Assembly: GCF_000981765.1 (NCBI RefSeq)
Contig: NZ_CP010975.1
Span: forward strand, 1,922,001-1,986,000
From: Kangiella geojedonensis
GTDB lineage: Bacteria; Pseudomonadota; Gammaproteobacteria; Enterobacterales; Kangiellaceae
Length of the DNA: 64,000 bases
Reading direction: 5' to 3'
Position numbers and translations under genes: made by a program. Each line of letters starts with the position of its first letter. Position 1 is the stretch's first letter. Shown here piece after piece: positions 57,423 to 64,000 of the stretch. The notes beneath the pieces were generated by a model, which worked only from the letters and a program-made list of their open reading frames with translations, had not been told where the DNA came from and ran no database searches.

Positions 57423-58094
57423 CTATTCAAGAGTGCTTATTGCATCTCTAATGTGCCTTGCCATAGTTTGTTGATTAAATGGAATTTCTCCATCAGGCCA
57501 CCATATTAAAGACTTTTCATCTATAACCTTAGCTACTTTAGGCGCACTTACTTTTCCAGCAGTCTTGCACTGCTCTGGGAACTTAACCAACACTGCAACA
57601 ACGGCACGAAACATTAACTCGCGATCATCTGAGTATTTCTTTGCTTTTCTTGGCTTGATATGGCTTGTACTAGCTTTCTGTAAATACTCTTTTATTGCCC
57701 CGCTAAACACTCTAGGTTTAGGGAATTCTTTAGCCTCTACCCAATCTATGAAGTCCTCTTTCATAATTCGCCAGTCAGAGGGCTTAGCTTCTGGATTTAA
57801 GACTTTCAAGCTAGTTAAATAATCCGACTTGATACATTTTTTTACGTCTTCTGTATAAAAGTCTTTTCTTAAACTAGGCCAGTCTGTTGGTATAACTCCC
57901 ATTAACAATGGTATAGCCTCTCTATCAATAAGCCATGTATCTGCTTTAAAATAATTAACTACTCTTTGCACAAATAAACTAGAGTTGTTGGTATATTCTT
58001 CATATCTATCTTTAGCTTGGTTATAACTAGTTTCATAGAACTTATCTAAAGTTTGCCCAAAGACTTCCAGCGGATTATCAATTTTCTTATTCAC
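57423..58094 (-). CDS. island protein of unknown function
   Basis: A 223-residue soluble protein that I do not recognise. It is rich in Lys, Trp and aromatic residues. A C-terminal part (ELMFRAVVAVLVKFPEQ to FNQQTMARHIRDAIS) looks helical and could be a DNA-binding fold. The segment DWRIMKEDFIDWVEAKEFPKP recalls small element-encoded accessory proteins near integrases. It lies 12 bases downstream of the integrase and is probably co-transcribed with it. Confidence 0.7.
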   Translation of the reverse strand: MNKKIDNPLEVFGQTLDKFYETSYNQAKDRYEEYTNNSSLFVQRVVNYFKADTWLIDREAIPLLMGVIPTDWPSLRKDFYTEDVKKCIKSDYLTSLKVLNPEAKPSDWRIMKEDFIDWVEAKEFPKPRVFSGAIKEYLQKASTSHIKPRKAKKYSDDRELMFRAVVAVLVKFPEQCKTAGKVSAPKVAKVIDEKSLIWWPDGEIPFNQQTMARHIRDAISTLE

Positions 58095-58106
58095 ATATCC
58101 TCCTAT

Positions 58107-59348
58107 TTAACCTAATGTTGCTACCGCATCAGCCCTGTGCTCTGGTGCTAGGTGTGCGTATCTTAATGTTGTATTCATATCAGCATGACCGCATAGCTCT
58201 CGCACCGTATTAAGCGGTACGCCATTCATAACCAGTTTTGAGGCAAAGTCATGCCTCATGTCATGCCATCTAAAGTTAGGTATCTCTGCTTGCTTTAATA
58301 TGGAGGCCCATGACTTTTTAACGTTTGTTAGTTTCGTGCCGTTATGGGATGGGAATACTAAAGGATTACTTTTATCGCATTGGTCATGCCATGCCTTTAA
58401 TGCGGTGTATGCGGTATTATTAAGCGGTATATGACGGGTTCTGCTAGACTTTGCATTCTCTGCTCTTACGGTTAAAACCCGGTTATTCATGTCTACGTCA
58501 TGCCATGTTAAAGCGAACAACTCACCGCGTCTTAACCCGGTTTTAAGCGATAAAATAATCATTGGAGTCATTCGATCCCCATAAGCATGGGGTGTTAGAT
58601 CGGGTAACAAGGGGTAGTTTCTTTGTTTACGCCACTCATTACCCCTTTGACGTTCTTCTTTTAATGCGGTATCCCGGTCACTAAGTACCCTATATAACCG
58701 GGTTTCTTCACCGGGCGACAGATACCGTACTAATGGGGTAGTACCCGTTTTTAATGCCTTTAGTTTTTGTAAGGGATGCTCAGAGATAACTTCCCATTCA
58801 ACTGCTTTAGTCAGCAAACCTCTAAGAGAAGCGACTTGCCTATTAACTGTGGTCGGCTTGATACCATCCCCCAAACGATCTTTACGCCATGCCTCAACCC
58901 TTCTTACAGTTATCTCTTCTAACGGGGTATTCATGAAGCAAGCATAACGCGAACGGATTAAGGACATAGTGCCTTTACCGTATTTATGGTGGGTTAATAT
59001 CCAAGGCTCATACAGTTCATCAATAAACGCACCAAGCCTTCTATTTTTTGTAGCTTCGGCTTCCTTTCTTTGTTTAACCTTTTCACTCTGAACATCTATC
59101 CCTTTCATGATGTCTGAGTATCTTTGTTGAGCAACCGATCTGGCATTGGCTGGAGTCATGTTATCGACTGCACCAAGCCTAATTCTTCTTCTAAGGTTTT
59201 GTGAGTTTCTATAGGTAAAGTAATAGCTCTTTTTGCCAGTTGGTTGAACCCTAACTAACAGCCCTGTCATCTCATCATCATGCACTTCATAAGGACGGGG
59301 TTTTGGCTCTAATTCTTCTACTAATGCCTTGGTAATCCGTTTTTTCAC
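58107..59348 (-). CDS. tyrosine integrase
   Basis: A 413-residue phage-type site-specific recombinase. An N-terminal arm-binding DUF4102-like region (about 1-95) precedes a core-binding SAM-like domain (about 105-200) and the catalytic domain. Catalytic residues are Arg273 (GLRRGE), His362 and Arg365 (WHDMRHDF), His388 (CGHAD) and nucleophile Tyr397 (RYAH). The start is GTG at 59348. A copy of the GTAAGTCCA double repeat lies 17 bases upstream, so integrase could bind at its own promoter. It should act on the 48-bp tRNA-Met core. Confidence 0.95.
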   Translation of the reverse strand: MKKRITKALVEELEPKPRPYEVHDDEMTGLLVRVQPTGKKSYYFTYRNSQNLRRRIRLGAVDNMTPANARSVAQQRYSDIMKGIDVQSEKVKQRKEAEATKNRRLGAFIDELYEPWILTHHKYGKGTMSLIRSRYACFMNTPLEEITVRRVEAWRKDRLGDGIKPTTVNRQVASLRGLLTKAVEWEVISEHPLQKLKALKTGTTPLVRYLSPGEETRLYRVLSDRDTALKEERQRGNEWRKQRNYPLLPDLTPHAYGDRMTPMIILSLKTGLRRGELFALTWHDVDMNNRVLTVRAENAKSSRTRHIPLNNTAYTALKAWHDQCDKSNPLVFPSHNGTKLTNVKKSWASILKQAEIPNFRWHDMRHDFASKLVMNGVPLNTVRELCGHADMNTTLRYAHLAPEHRADAVATLG

Positions 59349-59364
59349 CGTTTTTAAACATTTC

Positions 59365-59384
59365 GTAAGTCCACCGTAAGTCCA
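59365..59384 (+). repeat. GTAAGTCCA double repeat, integrase-side arm
   Basis: Identical 20-mer to 50382-50401, 161 bases before the attR core. In the excised circle this copy and the 50382 copy would flank the core on opposite sides, as arm-type sites do. Confidence 0.7.
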
Positions 59385-59525
59385 ATATAGATGAATTTAG
59401 CTGAATAAAAGATGAACACCCATGAAACAAGACATCTTTGTAAAGCATTGTTTTAATTGATTTTATAGCGATTTACAAAGAAATTCGATTGATTAAATTT
59501 CATACAGATTCATGGCCAGATCGCT

Positions 59526-59573
59526 TTCATAATGCTGGGGTCGGTGGTTCAAGTCCACCCATAGCTACCATAT
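59526..59573 (+). repeat. attR: 48-bp direct repeat (tRNA-Met 3' fragment)
   Basis: A perfect copy of 50281-50328, the 3' part of tRNA-Met from the anticodon loop to past CCA. It lacks the 5' half, so it is not a functional tRNA. Confidence 0.93.
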
Positions 59574-59574
59574 T

Positions 59575-59610
59575 AAAAAAGGCTTACAGAGCAATCTGTA
59601 AGCCTTTTTT
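59575..59610 (+). terminator. terminator beyond attR
   Basis: AAAAAAGGCTTACAG and CTGTAAGCCTTTTTT form a long stem with a T-run. Its sequence differs from the terminator after attL but its position relative to the core is the same. It has A- and T-runs, so it could act on both strands. Confidence 0.85.
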
Positions 59611-59626
59611 ATTGCCTTGGATTTAT

Positions 59627-59646
59627 GTAAGTCCACCGTAAGTCCA
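59627..59646 (+). repeat. GTAAGTCCA double repeat outside attR
   Basis: Third identical 20-mer, 101 bases after the start of the attR core and therefore outside the island as delimited by the att repeats. It matches the left-arm position exactly. Confidence 0.7.
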
Positions 59647-59658
59647 TTCTTATAATTA

Positions 59659-59670
59659 ACTCTGACCCCA
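59659..59670 (+). repeat. 12-bp inverted repeat, left copy
   Basis: ACTCTGACCCCA here is the reverse complement of TGGGGTCAGAGT at 60594-60605. The pair brackets the membrane-protein gene at 59706-60479. Confidence 0.65.
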
Positions 59671-59705
59671 TTTATTGAACCCCAGTACTTAAATCTGCTA
59701 TTTCA

Positions 59706-60479
59706 CTATACTTCAGAGTAGATATCTTTCAAATTCCCAATCATATTATTAGCTGCTACTTTATTTAAATTTCTTATATACTCTTCATGTACAGCTTGAA
59801 AATCATCTATTTCTTTTTTACTTGATTTTTTCCATTTGAAATAAAAAAATAAACCCTTTGTAGTGAAGTATGGAGTATTACCCCAATATTTAATGGCACC
59901 AATTTCCCTCAATGACTCAAGTAAATCGTGATCGACATTATTAAGATCTTCAGTAGAGCGCATTCTGGTGATTTCATCCTCATATAATTTGAAAACTTCC
60001 TTATTCAGATCACTGTTTGATTGCTCAAACCACATAGAAATTATTTCATGATCTAGGCGAGTTTCACTACTATTTGCAAGAAGTCGAAGATAATAATTAT
60101 CAATTAAAGCATAGAATGCATTCGAATACTTTCGATTTTCTATTACTAGATATCTATCTCTTTTATCTAAAGCAGCGTCAACTTTACCGAGAGCGAGCTT
60201 GAAAGCTCCATAAATAAAATGAAAAAGAACCCCTACAACAATATATAACAAAAAAATTCCTGCAGATTTTAATAGAGGGTAAAATAGTAAATCATAAACA
60301 TTAAAGTAACCTTCTAGAACTCCTACTTTGCTAGCAAAGGACCCTTTTAAAGAAAACAAGCCTATCAAAAGTTTCCAGTTATGAAATATCCATGCTGTGA
60401 TAAAAAAAACTATATAGGGGCTAGATAACCTTTCTTTAATTCCAGCCGCAGTTTCAGATATTACATTGTGTTCTCCCAA
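59706..60479 (-). CDS. membrane protein of unknown function in the second remnant
   Basis: A 257-residue protein. One membrane helix lies at about 22-43, with the start context KERLSSPYIVFFITAWIFHNWKLLI, and a long hydrophobic stretch at about 64-95. A cytosolic C-terminal region of about 155 residues looks like a winged-helix fold (HDLLESLREIGAIKYWGNTPYFTTKGLFFYF). The N-terminal pattern occurs in uncharacterised proteins scattered through accessory regions. The gene is AT-rich and flanked by 12-bp inverted repeats. The function is unknown; a defence or sensor role would be speculation. Confidence 0.72.
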   Translation of the reverse strand: MGEHNVISETAAGIKERLSSPYIVFFITAWIFHNWKLLIGLFSLKGSFASKVGVLEGYFNVYDLLFYPLLKSAGIFLLYIVVGVLFHFIYGAFKLALGKVDAALDKRDRYLVIENRKYSNAFYALIDNYYLRLLANSSETRLDHEIISMWFEQSNSDLNKEVFKLYEDEITRMRSTEDLNNVDHDLLESLREIGAIKYWGNTPYFTTKGLFFYFKWKKSSKKEIDDFQAVHEEYIRNLNKVAANNMIGNLKDIYSEV

Positions 60480-60593
60480 AACAATATTCCCTATTTGTGA
60501 AAATAAATTTTAATATAACACATTATTCATTAACTCCAATCTTAGAGTAGGTAACTGTTTTTAATCAGCTTTAATAATAATTGGGGTAATAAT

Positions 60594-60605
60594 TGGGGTC
60601 AGAGT
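60594..60605 (+). repeat. 12-bp inverted repeat, right copy
   Basis: TGGGGTCAGAGT, the partner of 59659-59670. A shorter TTGGGGT lies just before it at 60581. GGGGTCAGAGT-type motifs often border IS200-like or Y1-transposase genes in Gammaproteobacteria, but no transposase is present here. Confidence 0.6.
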
Positions 60606-60627
60606 ACAATTTCTTTAAAGACACTGA

Positions 60628-60650
60628 ATCCCGCGGTTAAATCGCGGGAT
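60628..60650 (-). terminator. hairpin after dbpA
   Basis: ATCCCGCG and CGCGGGAT form an 8-bp stem with a 7-base loop, 11 bases past the dbpA stop. No T-run follows on the minus strand, so it may be a stabilising hairpin and not a strong terminator. Confidence 0.5.
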
Positions 60651-60660
60651 GACACCTGTG

Positions 60661-62043
60661 CTAAATCTTCCTTGCTCTAAACTTTTTGCCTTTCATTTTG
60701 CCGCCGTTTAGGAGTTGTAGTGCAGCGTCGAGGATGTCGCTTTTGACGGCGACGTAGGCCCAGCTGTTGGCGATTTGGATTTTGCCGACGTCGTTGCCTT
60801 CGATACGGTAGTCTGCTGTGAGTGCGCCTAAAATATCACCGGGGCGGAGTTTTTGCTTTTTGCCACCGTCGATTTGGATGGTGGACATGGGGGCTTTGTA
60901 AGTTGGCTGGTTTAGCAGCTTGGTGTCAGGTAGTCCAAAGGTTTCAATGTCTTGCCCAAGATATTCCTCAAGGCGTTTTAATTTATGTTTTTCTTTACCG
61001 ATGACGATTGAGGCTGCGTTGCCTTTGTTACCAGCGCGGCCAGTACGCCCGATACGGTGGACGTGGATTTCTGGATCGCTGGCGATGTGGTAGTTAATCA
61101 CTAAATCGAGCGAGTCGATATCAAGACCGCGTGCCGCGACGTCAGTGGCGACCATAATCGAGACGCTGTTGTTGGTGAAACGCACTAGAGCTTGGTCACG
61201 TTCTTTTTGGTCCAAGTCGCCATGCAACGCTAGCACGCTAAAGCCGTAACTTTTTAGGTACTGGGTTAAGTCTTTGACGTGGCGCTTGGTGTTGCAAAAG
61301 ATCACGGTGGAGTCTGGGCGATGTTGTAGCAGTAATAATCTCACGGCGACGTCTCGCTCACCTTCGTCGCTGATGCGGTAGAAGTCCTGCTCGATGGTAG
61401 AGCCGGTATGTTGCTCTTCTAGTTTCACCGTTACTGACTCAACCATAATATGGTCAGCCATGGACTGAATTTCTTTAGGGTAAGTAGCGCTGAATAGCAG
61501 CGTTTGTCGTGCGCGCGGAATTTCAGCGACGATAGCTTCCATCGCATCTTCAAAGCCCATGTCTAGCATTCTGTCGGCTTCATCTAAGACTAAGGTAGAG
61601 ACTGAATCCAGATCTAGGGTTTGCTTTTCCAGATGATCCATAATTCGCCCAGGCGTGCCGACGACAATGTGAGCACCGAACTTTAACGAATCAGCCTGCG
61701 GTCTTAGCGGCGTACCACCACACAAGGTTAGTACTTTAATATTAGGAATGGGTCGCGCTAGACGGCGAATTTCTTCCGCCACCTGCTCCGCCAGTTCACG
61801 GGTCGGACACATCACCACCGATTGCACCGAGAATTTTTTTGGCTCTAATTTTTGTAGCATCCCGAGACCGAACACGGCTGTTTTACCCGAGCCAGTTTTG
61901 GCCTGAGCGATCACGTCTTTACCTTCTAACACATGCGGTAAGGCTTGCTCTTGGATCGGCGTCATGCCCTCGAAGCCTAACTCGGCAAGGTTGGCTATTA
62001 ACTCTTGTTTTAGCGGTAAGGTGTTAAAGGCGACGTGACTCAT
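60661..62043 (-). CDS. dbpA: ATP-dependent RNA helicase DbpA
   Basis: A 460-residue DEAD-box helicase that is activated by hairpin 92 of 23S rRNA and helps 50S assembly. The Q motif, AKTGSGKT (motif I), PTRELAEQ (Ia), DEAD (in LVLDEADRMLD), SAT (motif III) and HRIGRTGR (motif VI) are all present. The C-terminal RNA-recognition domain (about 385-460; IQIDGGKKQKLRPGDILGAL) is specific for DbpA. Length matches E. coli (457). This gene marks the return to chromosomal DNA. Confidence 0.96.
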   Translation of the reverse strand: MSHVAFNTLPLKQELIANLAELGFEGMTPIQEQALPHVLEGKDVIAQAKTGSGKTAVFGLGMLQKLEPKKFSVQSVVMCPTRELAEQVAEEIRRLARPIPNIKVLTLCGGTPLRPQADSLKFGAHIVVGTPGRIMDHLEKQTLDLDSVSTLVLDEADRMLDMGFEDAMEAIVAEIPRARQTLLFSATYPKEIQSMADHIMVESVTVKLEEQHTGSTIEQDFYRISDEGERDVAVRLLLLQHRPDSTVIFCNTKRHVKDLTQYLKSYGFSVLALHGDLDQKERDQALVRFTNNSVSIMVATDVAARGLDIDSLDLVINYHIASDPEIHVHRIGRTGRAGNKGNAASIVIGKEKHKLKRLEEYLGQDIETFGLPDTKLLNQPTYKAPMSTIQIDGGKKQKLRPGDILGALTADYRIEGNDVGKIQIANSWAYVAVKSDILDAALQLLNGGKMKGKKFRARKI

Positions 62044-62273
62044 GATGGTATCCTAGTATATTCGAGATAAGGCATTCATACAGTGAAAATGCTTCGGTCT
62101 TGTTGAGCTACCTTCAGAACTGAGATATCGCACGCAGTAAGGCAGAGAAATCGGCTTTTGGCCTGTGTGAATTATAAACAGTGGTTGACGCTTATGAAAG
62201 GCTTAATCCCAGTTTGTCTAACAAAGATTGGCTGATATGGTCAATGAGCTGCGCCGATACCATGGAGCGTTAC

Positions 62274-62300
62274 AAAAAAGCCGTGCTAAACACGGCTTTT
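62274..62300 (-). terminator. intrinsic terminator after the lipoprotein gene
   Basis: AAAAGCCGTG and CACGGCTTTT pair around a 5-base loop, followed by T residues on the minus strand, just after the stop at 62315. Confidence 0.88.
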
Positions 62301-62314
62301 GAAGAGAGACTTTG

Positions 62315-63163
62315 TTATTGCGCTTGATCTGCAAGCCAACGAGTATAAGTCCAACCACTGTTCTTCTGTCCATCGATCTCAAAATTGATTTTTATTTTCT
62401 CAAAAGGAAACTCACCCTGCCCCTTCGAATACAACTCTTTTGCTCTTAGAGTGTACTCGCCAAGCTCTTCAATAGTTACCGTAACTGCTGAAGCGGACTT
62501 ATTGGCTGTGCATTTTCCACTATTTAAAAACTCAGTAACCTCGGCATTATTCGACTTACCTCTGAGCAATATATCCAGACTCGTTACATGAAGCGGTGTT
62601 TTACAACTGACAAACACATTGTTGGGTTTAATATTTAGTTTTTCGCCGATCAACTCATCAAACTTTGGATCATACGATAAACCTAACCAACGTGGGTCAT
62701 CGGTCAATACGCGCCCTCGGTCGGTTGACGCTACATCATCAAATAAAACGCGGTACTGTTTACCATCGATGTCAATATGAAGGGTAATGTCTTGCTTTAG
62801 ATCCCCTTCTTCCAGCTCATCAAACTCAACTTTGGCCAATGTTGCGTTGTCCCAGCCACCGTTCATCTTACCGTAAGCAATGATTTCATTGACTGCTTCG
62901 CTAGTTTTTCGCTTTTGTTTTGCCACCCGCTGACTAACCTCTTGTGGGCTAGGCTTTTTGCTGGTCGCTTTTTGCTTGTTGCCTTCGGATATTAACCAGT
63001 AGTAATCATCTTCATTTGCATTAAGTTTGATAATAGCTTCTGATTGACCTTGTTTTAACTGTTCAAACAGTCTCTCACCAAATGCTTTAGGATCTTCAGT
63101 ACCACCACACGCTACAAGTAAAGCCGACACGCTTAATGCGCCAAGAGTTTTGGAAAAATTCAT
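62315..63163 (-). CDS. lipoprotein of unknown function
   Basis: A 282-residue lipoprotein: signal and lipobox LVAC with Cys19, then GGTEDP. The mature part is mixed alpha/beta with a basic stretch (about residues 65-90: KQKATSKKPSPQEVSQRVAKQKRK) and an apparent beta-sandwich region toward the end. Two further cysteines (about 189 and 219) could form a disulfide. I recognise no family. It is monocistronic with its own terminator. Confidence 0.75.
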   Translation of the reverse strand: MNFSKTLGALSVSALLVACGGTEDPKAFGERLFEQLKQGQSEAIIKLNANEDDYYWLISEGNKQKATSKKPSPQEVSQRVAKQKRKTSEAVNEIIAYGKMNGGWDNATLAKVEFDELEEGDLKQDITLHIDIDGKQYRVLFDDVASTDRGRVLTDDPRWLGLSYDPKFDELIGEKLNIKPNNVFVSCKTPLHVTSLDILLRGKSNNAEVTEFLNSGKCTANKSASAVTVTIEELGEYTLRAKELYSKGQGEFPFEKIKINFEIDGQKNSGWTYTRWLADQAQ

Positions 63164-63304
63164 AAATTCCCCGAATTATAATTTATTAAGTTTTAATGAT
63201 TTTATTAATGTTAAGACGAAATCTTTAGTTATCGTCTTAGGCAAGCCAGAATGAAGTATAGATATCCCACTGATTAATATCAATTTTTATTGCATAAGCA
63301 ATCA

Positions 63305-64000
63305 CTATTGTAACTTTGTCTTAATTATCGACTCACTGTGTAACGTTTTATGCACGGGGCATAAATCTGCGATTTCCAGCAGTCGCTGGCGTTGTTCTGG
63401 TGTGATGTCTCCTTCGATACTAATGGTCCTTGCGAACTGGTCCACTTTGGCAGTCTTGTCTTTACAGTGATCGCAATCTTCGGCATGTACCTTGTCGTGG
63501 CTGACGTTGACGATGACCTTGGATACTTCGAGTTTCTTGCGGCGTGCATACATATTTAAAGTCATGGCGGTACAGGTACCTAATGCAGTCGATAAGTAAT
63601 CATACGGTGTTGGACCTAGATTGGTGCCACCCAGCCGTTCTGGTTCATCCGCGAGAAACTCATGACCATTGGCATTAACATGGTTTAAGAAGCCTTCACT
63701 GGTTTGTGCGGCGACCACCACGTTATCTTTTGCTTCGGGTATTTCGGTTTTTTCTTTAAGGTCGATGTACCGTCTCGCCCAGCTTGCTAGGACATGGCCC
63801 GCATACATTGAATCTTCGGTCTTGCTGATGAGGTGGTCGGCTTTATCCAGCGTAATAAAACTCTTAGGATGTAACGCTGATTTGTAAATTGTCTCCGCTT
63901 CACTAATCGATACTGTGTCGTCAATCGGCGAATGCATCACCATCAAGGCTTTGCCCAGACTGCGATAATCCATTTTGTGGTTATGAACGTCATCGACAAA
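63305..64000 (-). CDS. alpha/beta hydrolase-OsmC fusion protein, C-terminal part (5' end outside window)
   Basis: The frame stays open to the window edge, so the N-terminus is missing. The first visible part (FVDDVHNHKMDYRSLG to LDKADHLIS) is the end of an alpha/beta hydrolase with its late aspartate (SPIDDTV) and base histidine (KADHLIS). Residues from about 95 on form an OsmC domain with both redox cysteines: LGTCTAMTL and DLCPVHKTL. OsmC/Ohr proteins reduce organic hydroperoxides. Such bifunctional proteins are about 400 residues long. An inner ATG at 63973 is not the real start. Confidence 0.85.
   Translation of the reverse strand, partial: FVDDVHNHKMDYRSLGKALMVMHSPIDDTVSISEAETIYKSALHPKSFITLDKADHLISKTEDSMYAGHVLASWARRYIDLKEKTEIPEAKDNVVVAAQTSEGFLNHVNANGHEFLADEPERLGGTNLGPTPYDYLSTALGTCTAMTLNMYARRKKLEVSKVIVNVSHDKVHAEDCDHCKDKTAKVDQFARTISIEGDITPEQRQRLLEIADLCPVHKTLHSESIIKTKLQ

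Larger units (their letters stand above)
50281..59573. mobile_element. tRNA-Met-integrated genetic island with ubiquitin-like conjugation cargo
   Basis: About 9.3 kb lie between perfect 48-bp att repeats. The element carries a tyrosine integrase next to attR, an unknown gene, an AlpA-type regulator, a RepA-like ATPase, the four-gene MBL/E2-E1-JAB/membrane operon and a SRAP gene next to attL. Most genes run toward the tRNA. The cargo (about 51.2-56.1 kb) is clearly richer in A and T than the chromosome. No structural phage or conjugation genes are present. It could be a satellite-like or small integrative element that depends on a helper, or a defence island moved by its integrase. Confidence 0.9.
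59349..59705. other. right end of the island and start of a second element remnant
   Basis: This 357-base stretch contains the integrase upstream region with one GTAAGTCCA double repeat, the attR core, a terminator, a second double repeat and a TCTGACCCCA motif. Each is listed separately. No gene is seen in it. Confidence 0.75.
59574..60605. mobile_element. probable remnant of a second element in tandem
   Basis: The first 75 bases after attR mirror those after attL: terminator, TTTTTTATTGCCT, then the GTAAGTCCA double repeat at the same 101-base offset from the core. One AT-rich gene (59706-60479) follows, with no integrase and no further tRNA fragment. A decayed older element at the same tRNA is the simplest reading. 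Confidence 0.55.

Noticed and set aside
59365-59646. GTAAGTCCA repeats as a CRISPR array
   Set aside because: The units are 9 bases, paired 11 bases apart, with no regular spacers and no cas genes; they fit integrase arm sites better.

Overview
The window is a chromosomal segment of a gammaproteobacterium of moderate GC content. Gene order (yraN-gmhA-dolP, sspB-sspA-petCBA-rpsI-rplM, zapE, zapG-degS, murA-ibaG, yrbG-kdsD-kdsC-lptCAB, hpf-ptsN-rapZ, tldD-yhdP-rng-maf-mreDCB, prmC-prfA-hemA, lolB-ispE-tRNA-prs-rplY-pth-ychF) is that of Pseudomonas/Oceanospirillales-type aerobes. A complete cytochrome bc1 complex and LPS export genes point to a respiring, free-living, probably marine bacterium. 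A Kangiella-like lineage is my best guess, from gene order and protein flavour only.

Layout. 1-6.3 kb: envelope genes, the ClpXP adaptor SspB, SspA, the bc1 operon and ribosomal proteins S9/L13. 6.6-10.7 kb: an HU-like protein and an accessory TonB-receptor/PepSY uptake pair. 10.7-15.9 kb: division and stress genes (zapE, zapG, degS), a DUF2238 membrane protein and a small secreted helical protein. 15.9-26 kb: murA, ibaG, KDO/LPS genes, lptCAB, hpf, ptsN, rapZ and mgtE. Two expected blocks are missing here: mlaFEDCB between ibaG and yrbG, and rpoN between lptB and hpf. 26-39 kb: the TldD/TldE protease pair, darP, a yhdP-nitrilase frame fusion, rng, maf and mreBCD, where mreC seems to start at ATT. 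39-50.2 kb: prmC, prfA, hemA, an outer-membrane lipoprotein block (TPR lipoprotein, lolB), ispE, tRNA-Gln, prs, rplY, pth and ychF.

50.28-59.57 kb is an integrated element in the 3' end of tRNA-Met(CAT), bounded by a perfect 48-bp direct repeat. It carries a SRAP (HMCES/YedK-type) protein, a helicase-like RepA ATPase, an AlpA/excisionase-type regulator, an unknown protein and a tyrosine integrase. Its AT-rich cargo is a four-gene operon: a ComEC-like metallo-beta-lactamase-fold protein, a 752-residue fusion with an E2-like region, an E1/ThiF domain and a JAB/JAMM deconjugase domain, and two membrane proteins. This is the strongest candidate for a little-described, probably anti-phage, ubiquitin-like conjugation system. 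No ubiquitin-like gene, CD-NTase or separate E2 is present, so the conjugated substrate is unknown. A 20-bp repeat made of two GTAAGTCCA units occurs in both arms of the element and once more just outside its right end. That outside copy suggests a remnant of a second, related element (about 59.57-60.6 kb) holding one membrane-protein gene.

60.6-64 kb returns to ordinary chromosome: dbpA, a lipoprotein of unknown function, and the C-terminal part of an alpha/beta hydrolase-OsmC protein cut by the window edge.
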